This document shows, piece after piece, positions 9,419 to 18,726 of a stretch of 64,000 nt of DNA (position 1 is its first letter; the number at the start of each line of letters is the position of its first letter). A program made the translations under genes and the position numbers. The DNA is from Gimesia aquarii. Its GTDB lineage: Bacteria; Planctomycetota; Planctomycetia; Planctomycetales; Planctomycetaceae. A model generated the notes under the pieces. It saw nothing but the letters and a program-made list of their open reading frames with translations, made no database searches and was not told the origin of the DNA. The DNA lies in the NCBI RefSeq assembly GCF_007748175.1, contig NZ_CP037422.1, positions 1,032,528-1,096,527 of the forward strand. Direction: 5' to 3'.

Positions 9419-9678
9419 TGATTGTTCTTTGCATGATCGATAATAAATGACATCTAAGTTCTTTTATTATAGCGGACATCGTCACAGATAAACAAACAAA
9501 CTTCTAACGATTTCTGGTCCGACGTTTTTGGTAACCAGAGGATAACGATTGTTAGTATGCGCTACACAAAGCTGGTGTTACAAAATACGCTTCGTAAAGA
9601 CTCGCATTCGAACCCATTCCAAAAGTCGTGAAACGGTAATGCTTTGTAAAATTGATTGTATTCGACAGTGTGGTCTAC

Positions 9679-11229
9679 TTACTCAGACCTGGGTAGAATG
9701 ATCCTGCTATTGGGTGCAGTAGCACGAAACGCAAAGTTCCAGGCGCCGCGCGTCACACCTACTTGATTGCTCAGCCAGACCTGTAACTTATTAGTCCCTT
9801 TTAGTAGTTTCACTTTCAGAGTTCTTGTACGAATGTAGGGCTGTGATCCAAGATCGACAGTGGGATCGTCGTTTAGCTTGAGGATCAAATGGTCGTCCCA
9901 AGCCAAACGGAATTCCGCGGTCATTTCCGACTGAGCCTCTAATTTGCAATACGCAACAGCCCATCCGTCTAACGTGGGAGAATTTGCATTGGACGCCTTG
10001 GGACGCAAAACGTGATTGAACTCAACAAATCCTCGGATTGAGTCGCGCTTCTTCCAGGCACGATCAAGAAATGATTTTTTAGGATTAAACTTACCATCAC
10101 GCATTGGTAGAGATTCTACCTTCGCAAAAGGTCCTGCTAACCACCACGAACCACTGTCAGGTAACGGAAGATCATATTCGCCTCGGAGAATTTTTGTTTG
10201 CGGTAAGCGCTGCTTTACCGGCGGCATCTTGAAATACGGCCTTACCGGCTCTTCAGAATACCAATACGCAGTTGATGAAATATCATGCGCTCGTGCGCCA
10301 AAGCGGATATGTAACGATTCGTTAAAGTGGACTTCGTCTTTGGCAAAAAAACGATAACCTACCAGTTTTTGCCGTTCGCCTTTGGCATCTTTTTGAATGT
10401 AGTAAGGCATGTCCGAATAGAGAAATGTCTGCGGCACATAATCGGCGCCTCCATGAGAGGCGCCAAAAGTATCTTCACCACCAATGCCACGTAGAAACGA
10501 AGGCTGGTCGCCAAGACCATCAATGTAGATGTTGTCTGCTCCACCATGGCTCCAGCGCATCTTGTGTCGGCTTTCCAGCATATCGACGGCGTAAACAAAT
10601 CCGATTAACCTTCCCGGTCCGGCTGCATCCAGCATTATGAAGTCGTCTGCAAAATCCGCAACCGGAGATTCTCGTCGCCAACGGGCACGAAATCGCATCT
10701 TTTCCTTCAATTGCTGACCTGGATAATCGTGCCAATCGACCATCATGTAGACGATGCTTCCCTCAGGCGATTCAACCTCAATACGTGCCCCCTTGGCAAA
10801 GGGCATCGGAAGATAACACGTCATCCCCAGTTTCGGCTTAACCGAGAGGAATGGACTATTGATCTGATAGTTCTTTCCCGGTTGAGTCAGGTTATGCATT
10901 AAGCCGAAAAAATCGGGCAGAGGTGCTTCGACAGACGGGATTGTTTCGCCATCGAAGTAAATTCGTAAAATGTCCTTTCGACTGATGAAATTCCCCGTTA
11001 CCCAGATGCGACGAATACATCCAGGACCGATTAGCGTTCCGAAGGTTTGCTTACCCTTGAATTCACTGCGTAGACTGATACGTCGCGAAACGGGGTGGTC
11101 GGGAAGATCCAACTGCCATGACGTTGATGTCTGTCGAATTGGCGGGGACGCGCCGGCCCCTGGACAGACAGCAGGCGTTGAAATCAACAATAAAAGCCAC
11201 AAAGTGGCCCGAAGTTTCATTAGTTTCAT
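9679..11229 (-). CDS. Secreted DUF2961 protein (GH172-like)
   Basis: About 516 residues from the ATG at 11229, chosen because it directly precedes a good signal peptide (MKLRATLWLLLLISTPAV). A longer form could start at 11271. The middle carries the DUF2961 pattern: CIRRIWVTGNF, RIYFDGE, a GIGGEDTFGASHGG loop and FFAKDEVHFNESLHIRFG. DUF2961 includes glycoside hydrolase family GH172, so a secreted carbohydrate-active role is likely. The last 150 residues look like a separate beta-sandwich that may bind sugar. The gene lies alone, 260 bases upstream of the PSCyt gene on the same strand. Confidence 0.85.
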   Translation of the reverse strand: MKLMKLRATLWLLLLISTPAVCPGAGASPPIRQTSTSWQLDLPDHPVSRRISLRSEFKGKQTFGTLIGPGCIRRIWVTGNFISRKDILRIYFDGETIPSVEAPLPDFFGLMHNLTQPGKNYQINSPFLSVKPKLGMTCYLPMPFAKGARIEVESPEGSIVYMMVDWHDYPGQQLKEKMRFRARWRRESPVADFADDFIMLDAAGPGRLIGFVYAVDMLESRHKMRWSHGGADNIYIDGLGDQPSFLRGIGGEDTFGASHGGADYVPQTFLYSDMPYYIQKDAKGERQKLVGYRFFAKDEVHFNESLHIRFGARAHDISSTAYWYSEEPVRPYFKMPPVKQRLPQTKILRGEYDLPLPDSGSWWLAGPFAKVESLPMRDGKFNPKKSFLDRAWKKRDSIRGFVEFNHVLRPKASNANSPTLDGWAVAYCKLEAQSEMTAEFRLAWDDHLILKLNDDPTVDLGSQPYIRTRTLKVKLLKGTNKLQVWLSNQVGVTRGAWNFAFRATAPNSRIILPRSE

Positions 11230-11371
11230 TGTTGATTTTGTTTGTCGATGGTCATTTGATTTTATGTTCATAGACGAAGATTATAGGTCGAACTTCTTTC
11301 GACGACCAACACTCTGGTATCCGTCGGGCACGAGTGACTCAGATTTTTAAGTGACTAGAGGGCGACGTTAG

Positions 11372-11405
11372 TAACGACTTAGAGTCAGAGTATGCGAAGT
11401 CGTTA
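11372..11405. repeat. Inverted repeat upstream of the AraC locus
   Basis: TAACGACTT at 11372-11380 is matched by its complement AAGTCGTTA at 11397-11405, with a 16-base loop. There is no T tract beside it, so it is more likely an operator or a chance hairpin than a terminator. Confidence 0.3.
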
Positions 11406-11532
11406 GTGCTGACGTGGAAGAGAATTACGTCTTACAAAAGTATCATTTGGTTCTTGATAAATATATTGTCATTTTTTGACGGATTAGTCAATACGGCGTA
11501 TATTTGCGTTTAAACCAATTTTGGAGGATCTC

Positions 11533-11808
11533 GTGATGCCATTGGAATAATCATTTAACGAATCGGACGTGATCGAGAGTGTCATGGACGTATTTTGTAG
11601 CAAGGGATTGTCGAAGAAGCGACATCGACCACTTACGGATGCGGATCATATTGACCTGGCCGAGGCGGCCAAATCCTACGTCGCAAGCCTCACTATTGCC
11701 AACGCTTCGGTTGCTCACCTAACAATTGGTCCTGAAACGACGGCGCCTGAGCAATGCCAACTGCTGCTTGAAAAGCTGGCTCAGAACGCCGAATTGCTTC
11801 TTAGCTAG
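11533..11808 (+). pseudogene. Broken partial copy of the downstream AraC-type regulator
   Basis: A GGAGG site leads to GTG/ATG at 11533-11538, but codon 5 is TAA (11548-11550). Reading on in the same frame from GTG 11569 gives a 79-residue piece. Its segment KKRHRPLTDADHIDLAEAAK is almost identical to residues around 172-191 of the intact AraC protein at 11905-12804, and the DNA matches closely over about 85 bases. Past VAS the similarity stops and the end is unrelated. It looks like a partial duplication of the linker before the DNA-binding domain, now without that domain. Confidence 0.6.
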
Positions 11809-11904
11809 TGGCCCCAAATATCTGAAAGAGGAACATGAATTTCGTAGAAGATCATTGTGGTTATTTTCTATCTGAGCGTTGGTCAAGGATGAGCGGTTAG
11901 AAGT

Positions 11905-12804
11905 ATGCTTGAATACAAATCACTCTACAACAGTTCCATCGTCAGCTTGAGCGACTATCGCTGCAGTGCCTGTCGAGGTGGACCAGCGGAAGAAGAGCAT
12001 TCCAGCGATAACAAAATTGTTCTCATGCGCCACGGTGTGTTCTGCAAACATGTGGGAAAGCGTATTGTCGCTAGCGATGTCAATCAAGCGACGTTCTTCT
12101 CAAAAGGATCGACCTATCGCGTAAGCCATCCGGCCGACTGTGGTGATCGTGGAACGATCTTTTCTGTCTCGCCGCATGTTCTCAACGACATGATCCACGA
12201 ACTCGATCCCTCGATCAGCGATCACCCCGATCGACCGTTCCCGTTTGTCACAGGCCCATGCGATTCGCGGACTTTCTACCAGCATCGTGAACTGGTGACG
12301 GTCCTTGAGTCTGTTCAATCCTATCCGCCAGACTCGCTCTGGGTCGATGAGAAGGCAATGCTGCTCATTACTGATGTGCTCAACGCTGCATTCCAACGCA
12401 CCGGGTTGCCGAAGAAACGGCATCGACCGCGTACGGATGCGGATCATATTGATCTGGCCGAGGCGGCTAAATCCTTTGTAGCAAGCCGTATTGGGGAACG
12501 CGTTATTCTCGACGATGTCGCTCGCGCAGTGGATGCATCGCCTTTCCATCTCGCACGTGTGTTTCGGCGACATACCGGGATGCCCGTCCATCGCTACCTT
12601 ATTTGCCTACGCCTCCGCACTTCGCTTGAACAGCTTGCCGCCGGCGCTAGTGATCTAACCGCACTGGCGCTTGACCTCGGATTCTCCAGCCACAGCCATT
12701 TCACTGACACCTTCCGCCGCGAGTTCGGCTGCTCGCCATCCGACATGCGACACACCCTAACGCGCAAATCGCTTCGCGAAATGAGCAAGAATCTGGAAGC
12801 CTGA
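11905..12804 (+). CDS. AraC family transcriptional regulator
   Basis: 299 residues. The C-terminal 100 residues are a standard AraC/XylS double helix-turn-helix: first helix set ILDDVARAVDASPFHLARVFRRHTG, then LTALALDLGFSSHSHFTDTFRREFGCSP, with the family signature intact. The N-terminal half, with CxxC-type cysteines near residues 21-24, would be the sensory domain and has no assigned ligand. A broken partial copy of the linker lies just upstream. It is followed by a YHS-like gene and an SRPBCC-VOC fusion in the same direction, which may be targets. Confidence 0.9.
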   Translation: MLEYKSLYNSSIVSLSDYRCSACRGGPAEEEHSSDNKIVLMRHGVFCKHVGKRIVASDVNQATFFSKGSTYRVSHPADCGDRGTIFSVSPHVLNDMIHELDPSISDHPDRPFPFVTGPCDSRTFYQHRELVTVLESVQSYPPDSLWVDEKAMLLITDVLNAAFQRTGLPKKRHRPRTDADHIDLAEAAKSFVASRIGERVILDDVARAVDASPFHLARVFRRHTGMPVHRYLICLRLRTSLEQLAAGASDLTALALDLGFSSHSHFTDTFRREFGCSPSDMRHTLTRKSLREMSKNLEA

Positions 12805-12892
12805 GTTCTCGACTTCGGCTATCATCACCTTTAAATCGCTGGCGCAAGTCGCTGCAATATGTTAATTGGTGTCCAATTCAAAGGAAGATGAT

Positions 12893-13042
12893 ATGAATGC
12901 GAAAAAATGTCCCGTGTGCAGTTGGGAAATCAAAGAAGCCTTCAAGGTTCAGGCTGATGGGAAGGAAATCGCCGTCTGCTGTCAGGATTGCGCCAAAACA
13001 GTGAAGGAGAGCCCGGCCAAGTACTCCGGTCATATGAAGTAA
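12893..13042 (+). CDS. Small YHS-like metal-binding protein
   Basis: A 49-residue protein starting ATG at 12893 after an AAGGAAG ribosome site. Cysteines sit at positions 6, 9, 29, 30 and 33 (CPVC ... CCQDC), followed by a PAKY tail. This is the compact YHS/TRASH-like heavy-metal-binding pattern (CPVC, about 20 residues, CCxxC, PxKY). It probably binds Zn, Cu or another soft metal. Its position between an AraC regulator and an SRPBCC-VOC protein hints at a small stress or metal response unit, but that is inference. Confidence 0.75.
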   Translation: MNAKKCPVCSWEIKEAFKVQADGKEIAVCCQDCAKTVKESPAKYSGHMK

Positions 13043-13126
13043 CTAACGTTTTGGTTTCAGCCGAACTTCGTCCGGCGGCAAGCGTCACCGGATACAACTT
13101 TTATGTATTTTTGAGAGGATTTCACC

Positions 13127-14056
13127 TTGGCATCGATTCGGAAAGAGATTGTCATCGCGGCTCCGGCCGCCGCCGTGTGGGACGCAATTCAGGACATTGG
13201 GGCTATCCACACTCGGGTGGCCCCTGGATTCGTAACCAACACGACGCTCGAAGACGGCGGAGGGATTCGCGTTGTCACCTTCTCCGACGGCCTCGTCCTG
13301 AGGGAGCGAATCATCTCCGTGGACGACGACTCCCGGCGTCTGGTCTGGTCGGTTGTCGCCGGCCCATTCGAACACCACAATGCTTCCGCGCAAGTGATTG
13401 GCGATGACCAGGGGTGCCGGGTGGTTTGGACCGCTGACCTGCTGCCAAATGAACTCGCCGACACCGTCGCCGAAATCATGGAGCGCGGCCTCGGCTTGAC
13501 AAAGCAAACGCAGGAGGCCGCAACTGCATCCACGAGAGCAATCCAAAGCCAACTCGGTGAGTTGGACCCGAACCAGTACGTGTTCTGCCCCGCAAGCCGG
13601 CCAACGCTACACCACGTCAGTCTGTTCGTCGCCGACATGGAGGCGTCGACTCGTTTCTACACTGTCGGTCTCGGATTGACAGTGCGGGAAGAGTTTCGAG
13701 ACATTGTGGGGAAGCGCGCCTCCGGAGAGTTTCCCTTCGGCGTGGCGAGCGTGTTTTTGGAGGCCGGTGATGGGCGTTACGTCGAGTTGCACCCCGCCGG
13801 CCAGTGGCCCATGTCTCCGCCCGGATTCCCGCTGAACCACCTCGCGCTCGGCGTGACCGATGTCGATGCTGCCTACACTCGGGCACTCGCCGCCGGCGGA
13901 ACGCCCACCGATATCCCGGTCCCGGAGCAACGATGGGACGGCACGCCGCTCGACGTGATCATGTCGGGTGATCACCCCGAGCCCATGCGGATGGCGTTAG
14001 TCCTGGGGCCGAGCCGTGAGTTGATCGAGCTGTACCAGGCGACTACGGCGAATTGA
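13127..14056 (+). CDS. SRPBCC (START-like) and VOC/glyoxalase fusion protein
   Basis: 309 residues with two domains. Residues 1-140 are an SRPBCC/polyketide-cyclase-like ligand-binding fold (EIVIAAPAAAVWDAI). Residues about 158-305 are a vicinal-oxygen-chelate/glyoxalase domain (LHHVSLFVADMEASTRFY ... RELIELYQ). The start is TTG, preceded by a GAGAGGA site; no ATG fits. GC content and the C/G-rich third codon positions are visibly higher than in neighbours, suggesting recent transfer. SRPBCC domains bind hydrophobic small molecules and VOC domains often act on or sequester electrophiles and drugs; the substrate here is unknown. Confidence 0.85.
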   Translation: MASIRKEIVIAAPAAAVWDAIQDIGAIHTRVAPGFVTNTTLEDGGGIRVVTFSDGLVLRERIISVDDDSRRLVWSVVAGPFEHHNASAQVIGDDQGCRVVWTADLLPNELADTVAEIMERGLGLTKQTQEAATASTRAIQSQLGELDPNQYVFCPASRPTLHHVSLFVADMEASTRFYTVGLGLTVREEFRDIVGKRASGEFPFGVASVFLEAGDGRYVELHPAGQWPMSPPGFPLNHLALGVTDVDAAYTRALAAGGTPTDIPVPEQRWDGTPLDVIMSGDHPEPMRMALVLGPSRELIELYQATTAN

Positions 14057-14175
14057 AGGCACGCCGAACTAGGCGCTACAGCTGTCCCGGCTTATATGTT
14101 CGTTTGTGGAACTTCATAGCCGACTCAGAGGCCCGGACTGCTGAGTTGAATCGTTACACCAAGAGAGTTTGATTC

Positions 14176-14262
14176 ATGATGAAACCCACCATGGTTGCAT
14201 TGACCGAAGCGAATCCGATCAGTCGCCTGCTTGCATCGATTGTAGAGATGTTTGCAACCTGA
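14176..14262 (+). CDS. Possible 28-residue peptide, doubtful
   Basis: A short frame beginning with two ATG codons after AAGAGAG encodes 28 residues and ends in EMFAT. Nothing was recognised. It may be a chance frame or the end of a lost gene. It is recorded because the gap otherwise holds nothing. Confidence 0.15.
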   Translation: MMKPTMVALTEANPISRLLASIVEMFAT

Positions 14263-14296
14263 ACCAGACTTAAGTCCATATAAACGTTAAAGACGA

Positions 14297-14332
14297 AACC
14301 CTCAGTCAGAAAACAACTTCTGACTGAGGGTT
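14297..14332. terminator. Strong perfect hairpin, probable terminator
   Basis: A 15-base arm AACCCTCAGTCAGAA at 14297-14311 pairs perfectly with 14318-14332 across a 6-base loop. The T-rich flank is weak on both sides. It sits just past the 3' end of tRNA-Asn (minus strand), so it most likely ends the tRNA transcript and could also stop plus-strand reading. Confidence 0.6.
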
Positions 14333-14362
14333 AGTAATTTGGATCGTGACCAGTTTAAAAAG

Positions 14363-14435
14363 CTCCTCGACAAGGACTCGAACCTTGAACCTAGCGGTTA
14401 ACAGCCGCTCGCTCTACCGATTGAGCTATCGAGGA
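14363..14435 (-). tRNA. tRNA-Asn (GTT)
   Basis: Reading the minus strand gives a 73-base cloverleaf: acceptor TCCTCGA pairs with TCGAGGA followed by discriminator G. The D arm is AGCTCAATCGGTAGAGC, the anticodon stem-loop CGGCTGTTAACCG-like with anticodon GTT, and the T arm has GGTTCGAGTCC. CCA is not fully encoded. A perfect hairpin lies about 30 bases downstream. Confidence 0.95.
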
Positions 14436-14580
14436 TTAGATTGAAGATTAAGAAATTCTTAACCTCAGTGTGGGTATAAGATATTGTGAGGATAGGATGA
14501 AGTCAACCGAACTTAACAGCAGCGTTTTGATAAAATTCCCAATAATTTTAGCATTCTGAGAATTTCGTAACTATTTCGAA

Positions 14581-15024
14581 TTACTCACCTTCTGTATTGG
14601 GCTGTTCCGGGGCAACCCCTTTAATCTTTTCCAGAGTGACTTTGTTGCCTTGCTCGTTGTACTCGATGAGATTCATAAAGGCTCCCATCAGCATGATCCC
14701 GCGTCCACAGGGCCGTTCGAGATTTTCGAGTAATGTCGGATCGGGAACATCACTCCGATTAAAGCCGGGGCCTTCATCCTGGATTTCGACGCGAACTCGT
14801 TCATCGTTGATCCAGCATTTAATTTCCACACTCTTGTCGGGCGACATTCTATTGCCATGTTTGATGGCATTTACCAGCGCTTCTTCCAGAGCCAAGCGGA
14901 CTCCGAAGACATCGCGTTCCGGGTATTCACGTACCTCAAGTGCCTCGACAATCTGGACTTGCACAGCCTGACCTTCCGAGGTGTCGCTAGGAATCGTTAC
15001 TTCAAAGTATTCGTCCGATGACAT
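14581..15024 (-). CDS. Anti-sigma regulatory factor, RsbW-type histidine-kinase-like ATPase
   Basis: About 147 residues from the ATG at 15024 (a GTG at 15039 is possible). It is a stand-alone HATPase_c domain of the RsbW/SpoIIAB type. The N box is EEALVNAIKHGNRM, the G1 region DEGPGFNRSDVPDP and the G2 region GRGIMLMGAFMN. Such kinases phosphorylate a STAS antagonist or bind a sigma factor. A STAS-domain gene lies about 210 bases upstream on the same strand, making a partner-switch pair. The target sigma factor is not in the window. Confidence 0.88.
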   Translation of the reverse strand: MSSDEYFEVTIPSDTSEGQAVQVQIVEALEVREYPERDVFGVRLALEEALVNAIKHGNRMSPDKSVEIKCWINDERVRVEIQDEGPGFNRSDVPDPTLLENLERPCGRGIMLMGAFMNLIEYNEQGNKVTLEKIKGVAPEQPNTEGE

Positions 15025-15235
15025 GAATTTGGCCAGCACACGATTTCTGGTGTTTGTGCAGTTACTAAATTTAGAGATATTTAATTAATCACGGCTCAGG
15101 AATAAAGTTCAAATAAGAATGATTTTTCATTTACCCCAATTTTTAAACATCTCACAACGTTTGCTCTCAACTTTCGCTTTGATGGAGCGGCAATTGATCT
15201 CGCAGAGCATCCACTCCGCAATTGCCGGGCCAAAG

Positions 15236-15592
15236 CTAAAAGCCTTCAAGAGCGGCTTCCTGTGTTTCAGCGATATCAAAAAGTTGATTCAGTCTGGTAA
15301 TAGCGAACACTTCATAGATATCGGGACGAATTGAACAAAGTTTCAATTTGCCTTTTGCCTTTTTTACTTTTTTATCCAAGGTGATCAATTTTCCCAGTGC
15401 AGCACTGGAAAGATATTCTACATTGGAAAAGTCGAGAACAATTTTTTTGCGTCCATCTTCATCAACAAGTCCAAATAATTGGGTCCCAATGATCTGGATG
15501 TTTCCTTCATCAAGAATCTTCTTGTCAATAAACTTTGCAATGGTGACATCCGAGACTTCCTCAATGTCAACACGACGGTGACCAGCAGCCAT
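15236..15592 (-). CDS. STAS-domain anti-sigma factor antagonist
   Basis: 118 residues, one STAS domain. The conserved beta strand and helix IVLDFSNVEYLSSAALGKLI is present. Ser62/Ser63 are in the position phosphorylated by RsbW-type kinases in SpoIIAA/RsbV homologues. With the kinase gene downstream (14581-15024) it likely forms a partner-switching module that controls an unknown sigma factor or process. The 196-base gap between the two genes argues against a tight operon. Confidence 0.9.
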   Translation of the reverse strand: MAAGHRRVDIEEVSDVTIAKFIDKKILDEGNIQIIGTQLFGLVDEDGRKKIVLDFSNVEYLSSAALGKLITLDKKVKKAKGKLKLCSIRPDIYEVFAITRLNQLFDIAETQEAALEGF

Positions 15593-16359
15593 AATTCCAG
15601 CCCACCCTCTTCTAAAAAGACAAAATCCGACGTTGGCACATGAATTCCCTATGAACGCACTATCGTTGATCTGAATTGTCTACGATTGCCTGGCCCGATC
15701 GGAATCGATCATAAAAACGAATTGATTAAAGTAACAAATTATACCTGCTTTGTCTAAAAAAGAAATTATCTAAACAGATATTCCCGTTAGACTAACATCA
15801 ATTTGAGTGAGGACAACACATCCTGCGTTAAGCATGATCATCACGCTTTCATTCCTTGCTGTCAAGCATATTCGCAAGATTGTTTGCCGTATTATCGGGG
15901 TCTAAGTGCCATATTCAGCAGACTTTGTGTAATTTCGCTGACTCGGATTGTCAATTTCTGCTCATTCCCAGCTGAAAAGTCACAACAAACGGACAAACTA
16001 CGACCTGTTTCAAACAGATCGCATTCACTGACAACTTTTGTAAAGTCTGCCGAACGTCACTTTGAGAAACGTGTTAAGTAACTGAAACAAATGGGAGTCA
16101 CAGTTCGCTTTCACGTGTTCAGAATCCGCATCATTTCCATCGAACCGAATTCAAATCACGCTGTTCTTCTCGCCAAACACGAAATGTAACTGTCATAACC
16201 ATGCCAAATTGCCTGGAAGCTTAAGAATTCAAAGCCTGATGATTTCCCGATAGAGAAGATCCCACGTCTCGGGCGCACTGTTTGCCCCTCAATCCTGTCT
16301 GACCATCCTCATTTCGTAGCAGTTCGCTTGGGCTATCTGAGTATTCAACAGGGAACATC
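15593..16359. other. 767-base intergenic region without recognised features
   Basis: No convincing gene was found on either strand. A 92-codon GTG-started plus-strand frame at 15803-16081 has no protein-like texture. The regions next to 15592 and 16360 should hold the promoters of two divergent genes. Confidence 0.5.
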
Positions 16360-17571
16360 ATGAAAAGCCGATTCAACGACTTACTCTTGATTCTGTGCTT
16401 CTATCTAATTTCGACCGCCACGCTACAGGCTGCTGTCGAAATCGAACTCACAGATGGAAACCGCATAACAGCAGACCGGATTCAGTGGGGACCATCGGCA
16501 ACACTGGTCCTGGAAACATCAAACAAAGGGCAACAAGAACAACAAACAATTCCCCTGGATCACATCAATCGACTTTCCATTGATGGCAGCCATTACGATC
16601 AGCAGACCATCCAAATCGCGGCTGCGAATCCTGATTTGATTCATACCACTCATACAACTTCAGTTCCGAATCTGATGCGTGATCCGTTCTCTCCCAGTGA
16701 ATATGAAACAGAAACAGCGCCCCCTCCGTTTTTGAATCAACCGAATCAGATTCCATATCACTCAAGTTGCAACCGCGGTGTGATTATTGGAATCCACGAT
16801 GATCCCCTCGATGCGTATGTGCCCTTAGTTCATCAGTATTACCCAGAAGGAGTACCCACGCTTGAGCGTGGCTATGCACTGGGATTGATGCGAAATTTGG
16901 TTGTGCAACAAGCGTGGGAGTCCTCGCCAGCTTCAGACAGGTTTCCACCGCCTCCGGAACAAGCCCCCATCTCAGGCAAGTTAGCAAACATTGGGGTGCA
17001 GGCGACTCCATTGAATACACGAGGTAAAGCAGACTGGAACGCATTAGCCATTCGTGTGCAAGGCTTCGACCGACGAGGAAATCCGGCCAGAATTTCCGGA
17101 ACAGTTCATATCACTCTCTATGGCCAGCGACAACAGCTGCTACATGTTTGGGATCAGCAGTTCGCAGTACAGCCGGTCGAAACGATGACATTGGCAAATT
17201 GGACCTGTAACAGTTCTTCGACTCCGGAAACACAAACGCCGCGCGTCGGCAACCGATTCGGTGCGGGACAACCCAATGATCAAACCTGGATTGTCAGATT
17301 ACCTGCTCCCACTCCCGAACATAATTTAAATGTCTATGCGCTGGGGGAAGTGCAAGTCACACTCACTTCTCCTGGTAACGGAGTTTTTGAAGCGTCTTCA
17401 GGCGCTGTTCCTTTACGACATCTTTCACAGCCCCGTGATTCGTCGCTCGCGCAAACCGGAACACGTTTCTTTCCCTCTGAAGTCACATCGGAAGGAATCT
17501 CACGCATGAGTCGTTTGAATTTCAATTCCCCCTTAAGGCCAAACAGCCGCGCACTCTCCATCCAACCTTAA
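16360..17571 (+). CDS. Secreted protein of unknown function
   Basis: 403 residues with a signal peptide (about 1-24, ATLQAA). The first part has a short beta motif, VEIELTDGNRITADRIQWG, then IPLDHINRLSIDG. This looks like the small barrel seen in planctomycete proteins that describe cellular surface or carrier functions. The C-terminal part has Ig-like beta strands ending FEASSGAVPLRHL. No enzymatic motif was seen. The 3' end overlaps the convergent deiminase-like gene by 39 bases. Confidence 0.75.
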   Translation: MKSRFNDLLLILCFYLISTATLQAAVEIELTDGNRITADRIQWGPSATLVLETSNKGQQEQQTIPLDHINRLSIDGSHYDQQTIQIAAANPDLIHTTHTTSVPNLMRDPFSPSEYETETAPPPFLNQPNQIPYHSSCNRGVIIGIHDDPLDAYVPLVHQYYPEGVPTLERGYALGLMRNLVVQQAWESSPASDRFPPPPEQAPISGKLANIGVQATPLNTRGKADWNALAIRVQGFDRRGNPARISGTVHITLYGQRQQLLHVWDQQFAVQPVETMTLANWTCNSSSTPETQTPRVGNRFGAGQPNDQTWIVRLPAPTPEHNLNVYALGEVQVTLTSPGNGVFEASSGAVPLRHLSQPRDSSLAQTGTRFFPSEVTSEGISRMSRLNFNSPLRPNSRALSIQP

Positions 17572-18360
17572 GGTCAGACATTTCGCAGAACCACCGGCTT
17601 TGATGAACTCATCCAGGGGAGTGCTATAGGTCTCATAACCAAGCTGGTTGAGATCTTTTTCCAATTGCGGACATCCCGTGTTGAGAGCCACTGATTTCCC
17701 AATGACAACGGCATTACAGGCGAACCGCTGTGCTTCTTTCTCCACGACAGGAATTAAATGCGGCACATGTTCTTTCAATGCCTGCTGCCCATACTCATCA
17801 AAGGCTGGCGGATAATAGATGGCTTCCGTTTCACTCAAAGGACAGAAACAGGTATCGAGGTGATAGTAAAAGTCATCGACGAGTTGCAGAGGAATCACTC
17901 GGCAATTCATTTTTTCGGCCACCCATTGCATCGCCCTCACATCACTACGGATCAGATAACCGGCAAAGAGCGTCTCTCCACAAAAGAGTGCATCGCCGGC
18001 GCCTTCAAAGAAATAGTCGTCGGGCATTTCAATCGTTTCGAATCCCGCGTCCTGAAACCACTCCTGATCAACGGGCGTTTCCCCTTGTCGGGCTTCGTGT
18101 CGAAACAGCGCCAGAAAGACACGCTCCTTCCAGATCAGCCCTGCATTCGCCGTAAAGACCAGATCAGGCAAGCCCTTAACGGGAGTCAGTAATTCAATTC
18201 TGGCGTTTAAAGAATTGAGAACTTGATAGAGAGACTCCCATTGCTGGCGGGCCACTTCTGGATCACTTTGCTGACTACGGCTCATCCACGGATTGATTTC
18301 ATATTCAATGCCGTAATAGTCAGGAGGACACATCAAAATGGTCGGCGTATCGAAACTCAA
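17533..18360 (-). CDS. Arginine deiminase/DDAH-like amidinohydrolase
   Basis: 275 residues of the guanidino-group-modifying (amidinotransferase) superfamily. Visible motifs are TILMCPPDYYGIEYEINPWM at the N terminus, PDLVFTANAG at 65-74, FEGAGDAL at 118-125, catalytic His167 in YYHLDTCFCPL and nucleophile Cys261 in GGSAKCLTL. This matches dimethylarginine dimethylaminohydrolase or ornithine/arginine deiminase-like enzymes. The start is TTG at 18360, which keeps the conserved TILMCPP; ATG 18333 would cut into it. It overlaps its convergent neighbour at the 3' end. Confidence 0.86.
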   Translation of the reverse strand: MSFDTPTILMCPPDYYGIEYEINPWMSRSQQSDPEVARQQWESLYQVLNSLNARIELLTPVKGLPDLVFTANAGLIWKERVFLALFRHEARQGETPVDQEWFQDAGFETIEMPDDYFFEGAGDALFCGETLFAGYLIRSDVRAMQWVAEKMNCRVIPLQLVDDFYYHLDTCFCPLSETEAIYYPPAFDEYGQQALKEHVPHLIPVVEKEAQRFACNAVVIGKSVALNTGCPQLEKDLNQLGYETYSTPLDEFIKAGGSAKCLTLRLDGECAAVWP

Positions 18361-18726
18361 TGACCTTTTCTTTCTGTATGATTACTCAAACAAGATCTTC
18401 TTTATTAATTATACTCTAGTATGAAGCGTCCTGTTTGAATTATTGATACGCCCAAAAAGTCTGAAGCTACTATACCAAATCGCTCATATATGGCCGATTC
18501 TTCCCGGTTCTTAAGGTTTAATTACTGTTCAAAAGAACATCAATCCTCGTACATAACTCATGTTCTCATTAATGCCGATGGTGTAGTGTTCAAAATAGCG
18601 AATCTTACTTCAACCAGACCGCTTTAAAGAACATAAGAGGCCTTTTTATTAATAAAACTAATGTTTTGTTCCTCATGATCTGATGTAAAAAAATCCCACT
18701 TTACATGTAAAGTCTTATAGACATGT
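18361..18726. other. Intergenic region upstream of the first DUF1559 gene
   Basis: AT-rich, without a recognised gene on either strand. Its right edge runs into the conserved leader described separately at 18727-18811. Confidence 0.5.

Noticed and set aside
15803-16081. 92-codon plus-strand frame
   Set aside because: GTG start, no ribosome site, no protein-like pattern.
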